A stretch of DNA of 64,000 bases from an uncultured Flavobacteriales bacterium (GCA_946479285.1 CAMLFH010000016.1:1-64000), one strand, 5' to 3'. Numbered from the stretch's first letter, positions 1-10,200 are shown. Notes: generated from the sequence alone by a model not told the origin. Made by a program: numbers and translations.

Positions 1-169
1 GATCTGAATTGTCCAGATAGCCCAAATACTGAAAACCGGCAGGGAATTCATTTTCAGGAACCGTAAAATCAATTGGGACTTCACCTCCTATTTGATGCAG
101 ACCATTTTCGTCTCTGACTAATTCGTATTGAATGTTTTTAGACTTGAAAAGTTTGTTGAATAGGTGCAT
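1..169 (-). CDS. Hypothetical protein, N-terminal part (cut by window edge)
   Basis: The reverse strand opens at an ATG (positions 169-167) and stays open for 56 codons to the window edge, so only the N-terminus is present. The product begins MHLFNKLFKSKNIQYELVRD and continues with acidic, polar sequence. It has no signal peptide or membrane segment, so it is probably cytoplasmic. I do not recognise the family. The start lies only 2 bases after the stop codon of the membrane-protein gene at 172-525, so the two are probably co-transcribed and may be translationally coupled. The coding status rests on the open frame and tight spacing alone. Confidence 0.55.
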   Translation of the reverse strand, partial: MHLFNKLFKSKNIQYELVRDENGLHQIGGEVPIDFTVPENEFPAGFQYLGYLDNSD

Positions 170-171
170 GT

Positions 172-525
172 TTATGGCCCGTTTGAAATGTGCAATTGAT
201 TGAACAAAACTATTTCAAGGATCAATACCGAAACCGATAGAAGCAATAGGATGTATTTCTTATGCTTAAAAGCATGGAACAGCCCATAAAGAATCCCCAA
301 AATGAGTGTCGCAAGGATGATTTCCCGAATGGAGTTTGAATAGATGAATCGTCTGAATTTGAAATGCGAGGGTGTTATTACCTGCTGAGTGACGGATTCA
401 TAATAAAACCAATAGATTAAAGTGCTTACCAGGCAAATTGAATGGTAGCATAAAATTAGTCGATCAAGAATCGAGTATTTTCGCCCGCTTGTATTTTTAG
501 AATCGTCTATTAGGTTATGCTTCAT
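172..525 (-). CDS. Small integral membrane protein, unknown function
   Basis: A 117-residue protein with three hydrophobic stretches that look like membrane helices: about residues 22-42 (RLILCYHSICLVSTLIYW), 66-86 (IREIILATLILGILYGLF) and 90-110 (KYILLLLSVSVLILEIVL). The N-terminus is short, polar and has no cleavable signal. It should sit in the inner membrane. I recognise no enzymatic motif or family. It is followed after 2 bases by the cut-off gene at the window start, suggesting a two-gene unit. The 169 bases upstream, up to the phosphatase gene at 695, show no convincing hairpin terminator, so read-through from that gene is possible. Confidence 0.6.
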   Translation of the reverse strand: MKHNLIDDSKNTSGRKYSILDRLILCYHSICLVSTLIYWFYYESVTQQVITPSHFKFRRFIYSNSIREIILATLILGILYGLFHAFKHKKYILLLLSVSVLILEIVLFNQLHISNGP

Positions 526-694
526 TTATCCGGATTTTATGCTTTACTATTCCCCCAGATCTTATCGTAAAAAAGAATGGATGATGCTTCTCAATGCATA
601 TAAGAACGAACTCCAAATGATTTCAATTCGCGATTTGTTCTGAGGTTCAATATTGTTTTTTTTCTTTTTCAAGGTAGCTAAATCTGAATGAGAA

Positions 695-2644
695 TTATTC
701 AATCTCCATTCCCATAATACAAACATCATCAATCTGCTCCAAATCGCCTTTCCATTGGAAGAACGTGGATCTTAGAATGTCTATTTGCTGATTCACCTTT
801 TCGTTCGAGATTTGTACCAGGAGATTTTTCAGGTTTTTTGCTTTGAATTTTTTCGATTCGGGTCCGCCAAACTGATCGGCATAACCGTCTGTGATGAGAT
901 AAATTCGATCGCCTTTTTCCAGCTGCACCGGATGGGTTGTAAACGGTTTCATATCGAAATGTTTCCCGATCGGTTGTTTGTTGGGCTTGATCTCCACAAT
1001 GTCTTTGCTTTCCTTTTTCCAGATCCACAGCGGATTATTGGCACCGGCCCAGGTGATTTCGTTGCTGCTTTTATTCCAGGTGCAAAGCGAAATATCCATT
1101 CCGTCTGAAATATCGATATCTTCTTCCTCCTTGGATAATTCATCCACAATGAGTTCCCTTGTTTTATCTAAAATTAATCCGGGATCTCTCAGGCCAAATT
1201 CCTTGACAGAACGGTTTAGTGCATTGTGACAAACTACGCTCATCATTGCCCCGGGAACACCGTGCCCGGTACAATCGGCTACCGCAAAAATAATGGAATC
1301 CGAAGTTTCTTCCAGCCAGTAAAAATCTCCTGCTACAATATCCTTTGGTTCGTAAAGCACAAAATGTTCCGGTAAAACGCGTTCCCGCATTTGATTGGAT
1401 GGAAGTATAGCTGTTTGGATCCGTTTTGCGTAATTGATGGAATCAGTGATCTCATGGTTCTTTTCTTCCACCTGGCGGTTTTTCTCTTCAATGACAAGCT
1501 TTTGTTTTTTGACCTCGTTCCAGCGGCGGTAAAGTATCAGGGAGAAACCAAGAACAAGGATTCCGACAATGGCAATAGCCCAATTAATGATCAATGCCTG
1601 TTCTTGTTTCTTTCTATTCTCCATGGCAGTTGCCAGGCGTTTTTTGTCGAACTCATAGTTCATTTCTTCCTGCGTCTGCATGCGCACATTGTCTTCGTTT
1701 TCCAATTCTTTTTCAATGGCGTGGAACAGGTGCAGGTATTCAAATGCTGATTTAAAATCGCCGCTCTTGTCGCCCAATTCGGAAAGTGACTGATAAGCGG
1801 ATTTCAAAATTTCTTTTGCTCCCAGTTTTTTAGACAGTTCTACAGATCCGTTGAGGTATTTCTCAGCTTCGTCAAATTTCCTGCTTTTTACGGCCAGAAC
1901 TCCAAGATTCAGTTTGGAAGTTGCAACGCCCAGGGTTTGATTTTTAATTTGTCGTATTTCCAAAGATTTCCGGTGGTAATATGCTGATTTTTGGTAATCT
2001 TCCGTTTCCTGGTAACAAACTCCGAGATTGTTGTAGTCGTCTGCCAGCCCAAGACTGTCTTGTAATTTGAGATCAATAGCTAAAGCCTGGTTGTAGTAGT
2101 GTATGGCTTTGTCGTATTTTTTCTGGTTCATGAAAACAATTGCCAGGTTGTTCACGGAAGCCGAAATTCCTTTTTCAAAATGGATTTCCTCCCTGATTTG
2201 GAGTGATTTTCGATGATATTGAAGCGCTTTTTCGTATTGTTCCAGGTTGGTGTAAATCAACCCGATATTGCTCAATATATAAGCTTCATTGTCTCTGTCT
2301 TTGATGCGCTCCGCAACACGTAAAGCCCTAAAAAAATGAGCTAAAGCCTGTGGGTAATTTCCTTTATAATCGTATGCAATCCCGATGTTGTTGTTCATCA
2401 AACTTGCAATGGAATCGTTTTTGTACTTGTAGGCTAGTTTCAGGGATTCCTTCCCATAACGAATTGCCTTGTCATAATCCCCGTAATACCATCCGTATGC
2501 GATGGATTCGTTGAACAGAAGCAATTTTTTCCGGATGTTCTTTTCTGATTTTCCAAGCTTGTAAATAGAATCAATACCACTTGTCTGTCCCCAGGCGGGA
2601 ACAAAGAGCAGCAACAAAGCAATAGTGAGCAAGGAATTTTTCAC
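695..2644 (-). CDS. TPR-repeat protein with SpoIIE-type phosphatase domain
   Basis: A 649-residue signalling protein of a type common in Bacteroidota. An N-terminal signal peptide (LLTIALLLLFVPAWGQ) is followed by tetratricopeptide repeats over about residues 50-300 (for example DYDKAIRYGKESLKLAYKYK and YEKALQYHRKSLQIREE). A charged coiled coil, one membrane helix near residues 348-368 (IINWAIAIVGILVLGFSLIL) and a second coiled coil come next. The C-terminal 240 residues are a PP2C/SpoIIE serine phosphatase, with metal-binding aspartates in VAGDFYW and VADCTGHGVPGAMMS. The TPR part should be periplasmic and the phosphatase cytoplasmic, so it probably converts an external protein contact into dephosphorylation of a cytoplasmic target such as an anti-sigma antagonist. 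The target is not encoded nearby. A perfect 14-base palindrome lies just upstream of the start codon. Confidence 0.88.
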   Translation of the reverse strand: MKNSLLTIALLLLFVPAWGQTSGIDSIYKLGKSEKNIRKKLLLFNESIAYGWYYGDYDKAIRYGKESLKLAYKYKNDSIASLMNNNIGIAYDYKGNYPQALAHFFRALRVAERIKDRDNEAYILSNIGLIYTNLEQYEKALQYHRKSLQIREEIHFEKGISASVNNLAIVFMNQKKYDKAIHYYNQALAIDLKLQDSLGLADDYNNLGVCYQETEDYQKSAYYHRKSLEIRQIKNQTLGVATSKLNLGVLAVKSRKFDEAEKYLNGSVELSKKLGAKEILKSAYQSLSELGDKSGDFKSAFEYLHLFHAIEKELENEDNVRMQTQEEMNYEFDKKRLATAMENRKKQEQALIINWAIAIVGILVLGFSLILYRRWNEVKKQKLVIEEKNRQVEEKNHEITDSINYAKRIQTAILPSNQMRERVLPEHFVLYEPKDIVAGDFYWLEETSDSIIFAVADCTGHGVPGAMMSVVCHNALNRSVKEFGLRDPGLILDKTRELIVDELSKEEEDIDISDGMDISLCTWNKSSNEITWAGANNPLWIWKKESKDIVEIKPNKQPIGKHFDMKPFTTHPVQLEKGDRIYLITDGYADQFGGPESKKFKAKNLKNLLVQISNEKVNQQIDILRSTFFQWKGDLEQIDDVCIMGMEIE

Positions 2645-2650
2645 ATCACA

Positions 2651-2664
2651 ATAATACGTATTAT
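2651..2664. promoter_or_regulatory. Perfect 14-bp palindrome upstream of phosphatase gene
   Basis: The sequence ATAATACGTATTAT is its own reverse complement. It lies 6 bases before the start codon (2644) of the minus-strand phosphatase gene. Its position suits an operator, but I do not recognise it as the site of a named regulator. Confidence 0.35.
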
Positions 2665-2713
2665 ACTCATAAGCTTTGTTAAAGCCACTAAAACATTTTG
2701 TGTGTTTTACGGG

Positions 2714-2740
2714 TTGATATCGGAATGCTTGTTAATTTTG
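2714..2740 (+). promoter_or_regulatory. Predicted promoter of thioesterase gene
   Basis: A -33-like TTG (2714-2716) is followed after 16 bases by TAATTTTG (2733-2740), which matches the Bacteroidota -7 consensus TAnnTTTG. The start codon is 52 bases downstream. The spacer is one base shorter than the usual 17-23. Confidence 0.5.
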
Positions 2741-2792
2741 CGCGTCCGCTGGAGCAGCTTTTGCACAAGCGTTGTGACACTTTATTAGCACA

Positions 2793-3245
2793 ATGGAAAT
2801 GGAATTGATCACCACTTATATTTGTAAGGATTTTGATATAGGCATTCACAACAACATGTTTGGTGGAAAATTAATGTCGTTGATTGACGATGCGGCGGGT
2901 TCTTTTGCTTCCCAGATTTGTGATTCTCCCAACATGGTTACGATTAAAGTGGATGAGTTGGTTTTCAAAAAAGCAGTGAAGTCCGGGGCAATTTTAAAGG
3001 TTTACGGTAAAGTCGTGCGTTTCGGGAATTCATCGATTGAATTGTACATGGAAATCCGTAAGCACAATGTGTATACGGGCAGCCAGGATTTGGTGACGCA
3101 TACCAACATGACTTTTGTACGGATTGATGAGGAAGGGAAATCTTTACCCATTGCGGATTACATCAAGAAACGCCACGCAATGCGTATCGATAAATACGGC
3201 AAAGCACTTTTACTGCCTACTGAAGAAGGTTTTTCGGCGGAATGA
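2793..3245 (+). CDS. Hot-dog fold acyl-CoA thioesterase family protein
   Basis: A 150-residue cytoplasmic protein of the acyl-CoA thioesterase (YciA/BFIT-like) hot-dog family, which hydrolyses acyl-CoA to free acid and CoA. The family signature is visible: HNNMFGGKLMSLIDDAAGSF (around residues 18-37) contains the conserved GG and the acidic residue of the active-site helix, followed by the strands VTIKVDELVFKKAVKSGAIL and LKVYGKVVRFGNSSIELYME. The length is typical for a single hot-dog domain. The first ATG at 2793 is used; a second in-frame ATG lies 6 bases later. A -7 element sits at 2733-2740. It is transcribed alone, divergent from the phosphatase gene. The true substrate cannot be read from sequence. 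Confidence 0.85.
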   Translation: MEMELITTYICKDFDIGIHNNMFGGKLMSLIDDAAGSFASQICDSPNMVTIKVDELVFKKAVKSGAILKVYGKVVRFGNSSIELYMEIRKHNVYTGSQDLVTHTNMTFVRIDEEGKSLPIADYIKKRHAMRIDKYGKALLLPTEEGFSAE

Positions 3246-3253
3246 CTAAATAG

Positions 3254-3335
3254 TTCAAATGTTCAAATGTTTCAGCCGAGGCTGATTCAAATGTTCAAAA
3301 TGGATTTCCTTAAACAACTTTGAATCCTTTGAACC
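3254..3335. repeat. TTCAAA-type intergenic repeats with CAGCC(G)-GGCTG core
   Basis: The gap between two convergent genes is filled with repeated TTCAAATG units, a short palindrome CAGCCGAGGCTG, and the reverse-complement form TTTGAA near 3320-3335. A similar mosaic of TTCAAA and TTTGAAC units occurs at 53586-53650, and the CAGCC core recurs at 17010. These look like small dispersed intergenic repeats that can fold. No gene is present. Confidence 0.55.
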
Positions 3336-3339
3336 TCCT

Positions 3340-4092
3340 TTAAGATTGTGATTTCAGGTAAGTTTCTACCTGTTGCAGTACCTCTCTTTTTTTTCGCCTG
3401 GGAAGAAATACTTCAAAGTCATTGGTTTTTAATCCGATATAACCGGATCCGCCCTGGTCGCAGGTAACAATATCATCCAAATTAATGATGACGGATTGAC
3501 TTGCGCGCAGCAAAAAAGGAACATCCCCGCATTCAAGTTCTACATTGCTGAGCGATTTTGAAAGCAGGAAAAACTCTCCGTTCTTGCAGAAAATAGTGGT
3601 GTATCCTCCGGATTGCCCGATCATGTAAGCAATGCCTGAGCACTCCACGTAATGTGTTTTTTTGTTTTTGATGACAGCTATTTTTGATCTGTTGACGGAT
3701 TGGATAGTAGCTGATTGTAGGAGTTCTTTTTCTGAAATTCGTTTTTTCGCTTTTTCAATGGCGGAACAAAAGCGGTCTTTATCAATGGGTTTCAGGATGT
3801 AGTCAATGACCGAATGTTCAAATGCCTGTAAGGCGAATTGTTCGAAGCCGGTGACAAGGATGACTTCAAAAGTTCGTTTTTGGAGTTTGTCCAGGAGATC
3901 AAAACCCGTGCTGTCGGGCATCAGGATATCTAAAAAAAGCAAGTCGGTATCTTGCTGAAGCTGCCTGCTTTCAATAAAGATTTCCAGGTTGTCTGAATCG
4001 CCAAGAATGGTTATTTCCGGGTAGTATTTTTGAAGCAGGATCTGAACAATTTCCCTGTTGGCTTGCTCGTCGTCTATAATAAATGCTTTCAT
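3340..4092 (-). CDS. LytTR-family response regulator
   Basis: A 250-residue DNA-binding response regulator. The receiver domain (residues 1-125) has the acidic pair D7-D8, the phospho-acceptor D55 in LLFLDILMPD, T81 in ILVTGFEQF and K101 in DYILKPID, so all catalytic positions are present. A LytTR DNA-binding domain follows from about residue 145 to the end (KKTHYVECSGIAYMIGQSGG ... FLPRRKKREVLQQVETYLKS). The gene overlaps the upstream sensor gene by 4 bases (4089-4092), the classic translational-coupling arrangement, so the two form a cognate pair. It should be phosphorylated by that kinase and bind promoter direct repeats. Its targets are not evident in the window. Confidence 0.93.
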   Translation of the reverse strand: MKAFIIDDEQANREIVQILLQKYYPEITILGDSDNLEIFIESRQLQQDTDLLFLDILMPDSTGFDLLDKLQKRTFEVILVTGFEQFALQAFEHSVIDYILKPIDKDRFCSAIEKAKKRISEKELLQSATIQSVNRSKIAVIKNKKTHYVECSGIAYMIGQSGGYTTIFCKNGEFFLLSKSLSNVELECGDVPFLLRASQSVIINLDDIVTCDQGGSGYIGLKTNDFEVFLPRRKKREVLQQVETYLKSQS

Positions 4093-6944
4093 GGTTTGGC
4101 GGGTTGATATATTTCCGGATCGAAAAAGAAGGTGACAGAGGTCCCGGAGGGGGAACTGATCACTTCCATGGAGGCCACGTTTTTTTGAAACTGCATGTTA
4201 AGTGTATCAATTCGATCAGTGATCAATTGATTTCCTTTCGACAGATGTTCTTCACTTTTATTGGACTCATTGAATCCCGGTCCGTTGTCACTGATCCGGA
4301 CAAGCAGTTCGTTATTTTGATTGATTTCGAACAGGATACCGAGCTCCGGATTATTGTCCTGGAATTTCAATCCGTGCCAGATGGCATTTTCCAGAATAGG
4401 CTGCAGGAGCAGAGAAGGGAATTGGAATTTTTCCAGCTGACTTTGCGAAAGTTTGATCTCTCTTCGTATCCTGAAACGGTTCCGGAAACGGAGCAATTCC
4501 AGTTCCAGGTAAGTATCCACGAGTTCCACTTCCTGTTTTACAGTGATGAATTGTGTTTCACTGTAATAGAGGGTCTTGCGCATCAAAAAGCTGAACTTGG
4601 CCAGGTATTGCGCAGCCAGATCATTGTCTTCTTTTAATATTAATGCCTGGATTGCAGCAAGCCCGTTACTTAGAAAGTGTGGATTTACCTGGGCTTTAAC
4701 TGCCAATAGTTTGTATTCGTTCAGTCTGCTCTCCAATTCCGAACGTTCAGCTTTTCTTTTTCTGCGTCTCAAATGAATCACCAGGACACTTGTAATAATG
4801 ATGGAAAGGATCAGGATGCCTGACAGGATGTAAAAGACGGTGCTTTCCCAAAATGTTTCGGCTATGGTGAAACGGAATGTTTTTGAATTGTTGAATTGGA
4901 TCTTCCCGTCAATCACCGGATAGATTTTTAGTTCGTAGCGACCGCTTTTCAATGCATCGAAGTTGATTTTGGTCCCTTCAACCTGCTGGCTGATGGTGTT
5001 TTCACCTTTTAATAGGTAGAAAAGGTCCAGTTTATTTGCATCAAACTGAAGAATGTCTAAATCTACGGAAATGGATTTATTGGAAGGGATCAGGTTCGGG
5101 AAGGTGCTCATTTCAGTATTACCCAACTGAAATTTATTTAAGAGGATCCTGGGTTTATAACTTAATTTGTAATCGGATATTTTTTTAATGATCAATCCGT
5201 CTTTGTAAGAAATCAGTAAACTATTGTCAAGTACAAATATATTATCGGATTCTCCGCTGAAAAATTTGCGCCAAACAGATGGTCTGGAATTTTTAAGCGA
5301 TTGGATATAAATTCCGTCGTTCCCTCGTATAATCAATTGGTTTTGAGAAATAATCGCGGATGAGATCGCAAAACACGGGCTGGCAATCCGGCGAACAATT
5401 TTATTTTCAGAGATGATATAAGTTCCGTTAAAGCGCGTACAAACGAGTAATTTGTTTTTATCCCGAACATGAATTGCGGTTATACGCATTTCTTTTTTGA
5501 AAATGTCCTGCTTTGAATACTGATCTGTTTTGAGATTATAGGAAATCAGCCCTTCATTATTGCCAAAAAGTATTGTTGAGTCATTTTGCCGGGCATAACA
5601 GCGAACATTTCGAAGCTTAATATCTTTTTTACCATAAGGATAAGGAAGGCTATTTAAGTTTTTCCAGGTCGAGTTATGAATGACTGTTCGAAGCACGAGG
5701 TAAATGTTTTCTTCGTACAGGAACCCTCCAAAAAAAGCATTCCTGAAATCTTGTATTGCTTTTGTTTTTTTGAAATCGTGATTAAAAACAGATACTCCAC
5801 TACCCGAAATAACCACTAATTCGTTTTTTCGCTGAATGAAATTTAAAATCCGATCCTGTAACGGTCTTTTAATGACAGTAATGACTTGGTTAACTTGAGC
5901 GATCTTCTCCAGTTTTCCATCAACATAGTTAAAAATGTCACCTTTTGAACTTCCTACCAGGTTCATTCCCCGGATAGTTGCCGAAGCAGACGGATTGATA
6001 TCAGGATAAATCCGGTTATTGATGTTTGATGAAATGAAAACTCCTTTTCTATTGAATGAAACGGCAATTCCTCCGGATTGCAGCGGAGTTACTCCACCAA
6101 CCAGTTCACCTTTAAAATGATGGTGAATAACATTTCCCGCGGTGTCCAGTTCAATCAAACCATCGATAGTGCACAGCCAGATGCGGTTGTAAAAGTATTC
6201 GATGAACATGATGCGGTTGAAATTCAATAAAGTTACCCGGTTCGCTTGTTTTTTGAAAAGTTTCATGCAGACCAGTATATAACTAGTTTTTCCAATCCGG
6301 ATCTCATCTTCCCTGGAGTCCGTAGTCAGGATACCATCTATATCAAACCGCTGATTACTTTCCGGAAATTCAAATCGTACGATTTTATTGGTGATGTGTT
6401 TTCCTGAAAATTTAGAAAAAGGAAAAGCTGCATTTGATTGGTATCGAAATTTGACCTGGTTCTCTTTATACCTGGGTTTGGACGCTATTTTTTTTGTCTC
6501 CAGAGAGAACTTTAAATACCGCGAGAAGGTGGAGATGTATAAACCTTTGGGAGTGGAGAATAATTTGAGAAAGCCATCATCGGAATCAGTGAATTCAGAT
6601 CCGTTTTTCGGCCCGATCCAAATGGCTTTATCATTTTGCAGTTTAAATAATTCATTTTTTGAATTCATCAGGTAAACAGTTCCTTTCGAATCTTTCTCGA
6701 AATCATAAATTACCCTTCTATCGAGCGGTAGATTGGTACAAATAGGGTGAAATTTTTCACCGTCATACTTCATAGGTCCGTAAGTTGTACTAACGATTAA
6801 ATACCCGTTTTCATCATAATTGATGTCGTAGCATTCACTGGATAAGAGACCTTGTTCGTGGTTGAGGTATTTTCCATATAATTCCTGCCCTTTTACTGAT
6901 TGAATAAAGAGAAGGATCAGAGTTATGGAACAAATTAATTTCAC
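4089..6944 (-). CDS. Propeller sensor histidine kinase (LytS-type kinase domain)
   Basis: A 951-residue sensor. A signal peptide (KLICSITLILLFIQSVKGQ) precedes a long periplasmic region of two-component-regulator propeller repeats (blades such as YDINYDENGYLIVSTTYGP and YDFEKDSKGTVYLM). A Y_Y_Y-like beta-sandwich ends near residue 695, and a membrane helix follows (VFYILSGILILSIIITSVLV). The cytoplasmic part is a His_kinase/HATPase module: H756 in QVNPHFLSN is the phosphorylated histidine, LLQPILENAIWHGL is the N-box and ISDNGPGF the G-box. This domain order is typical of Bacteroidota sensors paired with LytTR regulators, and the regulator gene follows with a 4-base overlap. The ligand is unknown. 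A strong hairpin followed by a T-run on the coding strand lies just upstream of the start codon and may regulate expression. Confidence 0.9.
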   Translation of the reverse strand: MKLICSITLILLFIQSVKGQELYGKYLNHEQGLLSSECYDINYDENGYLIVSTTYGPMKYDGEKFHPICTNLPLDRRVIYDFEKDSKGTVYLMNSKNELFKLQNDKAIWIGPKNGSEFTDSDDGFLKLFSTPKGLYISTFSRYLKFSLETKKIASKPRYKENQVKFRYQSNAAFPFSKFSGKHITNKIVRFEFPESNQRFDIDGILTTDSREDEIRIGKTSYILVCMKLFKKQANRVTLLNFNRIMFIEYFYNRIWLCTIDGLIELDTAGNVIHHHFKGELVGGVTPLQSGGIAVSFNRKGVFISSNINNRIYPDINPSASATIRGMNLVGSSKGDIFNYVDGKLEKIAQVNQVITVIKRPLQDRILNFIQRKNELVVISGSGVSVFNHDFKKTKAIQDFRNAFFGGFLYEENIYLVLRTVIHNSTWKNLNSLPYPYGKKDIKLRNVRCYARQNDSTILFGNNEGLISYNLKTDQYSKQDIFKKEMRITAIHVRDKNKLLVCTRFNGTYIISENKIVRRIASPCFAISSAIISQNQLIIRGNDGIYIQSLKNSRPSVWRKFFSGESDNIFVLDNSLLISYKDGLIIKKISDYKLSYKPRILLNKFQLGNTEMSTFPNLIPSNKSISVDLDILQFDANKLDLFYLLKGENTISQQVEGTKINFDALKSGRYELKIYPVIDGKIQFNNSKTFRFTIAETFWESTVFYILSGILILSIIITSVLVIHLRRRKRKAERSELESRLNEYKLLAVKAQVNPHFLSNGLAAIQALILKEDNDLAAQYLAKFSFLMRKTLYYSETQFITVKQEVELVDTYLELELLRFRNRFRIRREIKLSQSQLEKFQFPSLLLQPILENAIWHGLKFQDNNPELGILFEINQNNELLVRISDNGPGFNESNKSEEHLSKGNQLITDRIDTLNMQFQKNVASMEVISSPSGTSVTFFFDPEIYQPAKP

Positions 6945-6958
6945 GCTGCAAGATTACA

Positions 6959-6990
6959 TAAAAAGAGACGATAATCCCTTTATCGTCTCT
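6959..6990 (-). terminator. Hairpin plus T-run in the leader of the sensor kinase gene
   Basis: An 11-bp perfect stem (6964-6974 paired with 6980-6990) encloses a 5-base loop. Read on the minus strand it is followed at once by TTTTT, the form of a factor-independent terminator. It ends 15 bases before the sensor start codon, and no minus-strand gene lies upstream, so it could be an attenuator or the end of a short RNA. Confidence 0.6.
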
Positions 6991-7192
6991 AACTAACATT
7001 TAGGCAGTTGTGTGGTGTTGAAAGTGAATGAAGTTAACTGTTCAGGATAACTAAGTTGATTGATGATACAAAGAGAGCAATCTCAAATGGCTTTTTATGA
7101 CCAAAGAATGGAAGAAACGACCATAGAATGAATTTATTTGATTTTTTTTGATCATTCCCACAAATGCAGGCAATAGAATTTCGATTTTGACT

Positions 7193-7200
7193 TATCTTTG
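7193..7200 (+). promoter_or_regulatory. -7 element upstream of icmF
   Basis: TATCTTTG matches the Bacteroidota -7 consensus TAnnTTTG and lies 28 bases before the start codon. No clear TTG was found at the usual -33 distance. Confidence 0.45.
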
Positions 7201-7228
7201 AGGCGTTACTAAAACAAAAAACGATTAC

Positions 7229-10200
7229 ATGGAGCAGCAAGCACCCTACAAATCCAAAAATAATATTCGTATCGTAACCGCAGCATCCTTGTTTGATGGT
7301 CATGACGCAGCAATTAATATCATGCGCCGGATCATTCAATCTACAGGCTGTGAGGTGATCCATTTGGGACACGACCGCTCGGTAGAAGAAGTGGTTGATA
7401 CTGCTATCCAGGAGGATGCACAGGCAATTGCAATGACTTCTTACCAGGGAGGGCATACCGAATATTTCAAGTATATGCATGACTTGCTGAAGGAAAAGGG
7501 TGCTCCGCATATCAAAATCTTCGGTGGAGGAGGAGGAACGATCCTGCTTTCTGAAATTGAGGAATTACAGAACTACGGAATTACGCGTTTATACCATCCG
7601 GATGATGGTCGTTCGTTGGGTCTGCAGGGAATGATCAATGATTTGGTGGAACGCTCTGATTATGCAGTTGGAGATGTATTGAACGGCGAAATCAATCATT
7701 TGGCTGAAAAACATGTACCATCTATTGCGCGTTTGATCTCTGCTGCGGAGAATTACCCCGAAATGGCAGCTCCGGTTATGACCCAGGTTCATGAAATGGC
7801 TGCTAAGAATGACGTTCCCGTATTGGGAATTACCGGAACGGGTGGAGCAGGAAAATCTTCATTGGTAGACGAATTGGTACGCCGCTTCCTGATGGATTTC
7901 ACCGACAAGCAGATAGCAGTGGTTTCTGTCGATCCGTCAAAACGTAAAACCGGTGGAGCTTTACTGGGTGATCGTATTCGCATGAATGCCATAAAAAACA
8001 GTCGTGTATACATGCGTTCACTGGCAACACGTCAGTCGAACCTGGCATTGTCCAAACATGTTGCAGAAGCTATCCAGATTTTAAAAGCAGCAAATTACGA
8101 CCTGATCATTTTGGAAACTTCCGGTATCGGGCAGTCAGATACGGAGATTTTAGATCACTCGGATGTTTCTTTATACGTGATGACTCCGGAATACGGAGCT
8201 GCAACACAGTTAGAGAAGATCGATATGTTGGATTTTGCAGATGTTATTGCATTGAATAAATTCGATAAAAGAGGGGCTTTGGATGCATTGAGAGATGTAC
8301 GCAAGCAATATCAGCGAAACCACAATTTGTGGGAAAAACCGGTGGATGAAATGCCGGTATTCGGGACGATCGCTTCACAGTTCAACGATCCCGGAATGAA
8401 TACTTTGTATAAAGTGATCATGGATACGGTGAAGGAGAAAACAAATGCTCCTTTAGATTCCAAATTTGAGATCACGAAAGAAATGTCTGAAAAGATCTTC
8501 GTCATTCCACCGGATAGAACACGTTATTTATCGGAGATTTCAGAGAATAACCGCGGATTTGATAAATGGGTTGACAAACAGGTGGAAGTTGCGGAAAGAC
8601 TTTACGGATTGACAAAATCAGTTGAAACCATTGCCGCGAGTTCCATGGAAGATAAAGATCGACTGGTAAAAGGTGTGCAGGAAGCTTTAGAAAACGAAAA
8701 ACGAAATTTAGATCCGCACAATTGGGATATTATCCAAAATTGGGAAGCTAAAAAAGCAACTTACACTGCTCCTGAATTTATTTTCAAGGTACGTGATAAG
8801 GAATTGAGAATGGCTACACATACCGAATCATTGTCTCATACACAGATTCCGAAAGTAGCACTTCCAAAATACAAATCCTGGGGAGATATTCTGCGCTGGT
8901 CATTGCAGGAGAATGTTCCGGGAGAATTCCCTTATACGTCCGGATTATTCCCTTTCAAAAGAGAAGGAGAAGACCCAACGCGTATGTTTGCCGGTGAAGG
9001 TGGTCCGGAAAGAACCAACCGCCGTTTCCATTACGTGAGTTTGGGAATGCCGGCAAAACGTTTGTCTACTGCATTTGACTCGGTTACCTTATACGGAAAT
9101 GATCCGGACCTGAGACCTGATATTTATGGAAAGGTAGGGAACTCAGGAGTTTCAATTTGTTGTTTGGATGATGCTAAAAAGTTGTATTCAGGATTCGATT
9201 TATCACATCCGGCAACTTCTGTTTCCATGACAATCAACGGTCCGGCACCAATGCTTCTTGGTTTCTTCATGAATGCTGCCATTGATCAGAATTGTGAGAA
9301 ATACATCAAAGCAAACGGTCTTGAAAAAGAAGTAGAAGCGAAAATCGCAGCAATTTATAAAGCAAAAGGGGTTGAAAGACCAAGCTACCAGGGAAATCTT
9401 CCGGAAGGAAATGATGGATTGGGATTAATGCTTCTGGGTGTTACCGGAGACCAGGTGTTACCGGCTGCTGTATATGCGGAAATTAAAACAGAAACATTGA
9501 AGCAGGTCCGGGGAACCGTTCAGGCAGATATTTTAAAAGAAGACCAGGCTCAGAATACCTGTATTTTCTCTACCGAATTCGCTTTGCGCTTGATGGGAGA
9601 TGTGCAGCAATATTTTATTGAGAAACAAGTACGTAATTTCTACTCGGTTTCCATTTCCGGATATCACATTGCAGAAGCAGGAGCAAATCCGATTACTCAG
9701 CTGGCGTTCACGCTGGCAAACGGATTTACGTATGTGGAATATTACCTGAGCCGTGGAATGGACATCAATGATTTCGGTCCGAACTTATCGTTCTTCTTCT
9801 CAAACGGAATCGATCCGGAATATGCTGTGATTGGCCGTGTTGCCAGAAGAATCTGGGCAAAAGCATTGTCTAAGAAATACGGAGCAAATGCACGTGCACA
9901 AATGTTGAAATACCACATTCAGACCTCCGGGCGCTCATTGCATGCACAGGAAATTGATTTCAATGATATCCGTACGACTTTACAGGCTTTGTACGCGATC
10001 TACGACAATTGTAATTCATTGCACACCAATGCTTACGACGAAGCGATTACAACTCCTACAGAAGAGTCGGTGCGCAGAGCAATGGCCATCCAGTTGATCA
10101 TTAACCGCGAGCTCGGATTAGCGAAAAACGAGAATCCGCTGCAGGGTTCATTCATCATTGAAGAATTAACCGATTTGGTGGAAGAAGCAGTATTGACCGA

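Noticed and set aside
785..1108. 107-codon plus-strand frame opposite the SpoIIE-type phosphatase domain
   Set aside because: It is antisense to a conserved catalytic domain, so it is a shadow.
7034..7510. 158-codon open frame on the minus strand overlapping the icmF start
   Set aside because: Most of it lies antisense to the conserved B12-binding domain of icmF, and the protein has no recognisable motif. It is best explained as a shadow frame.
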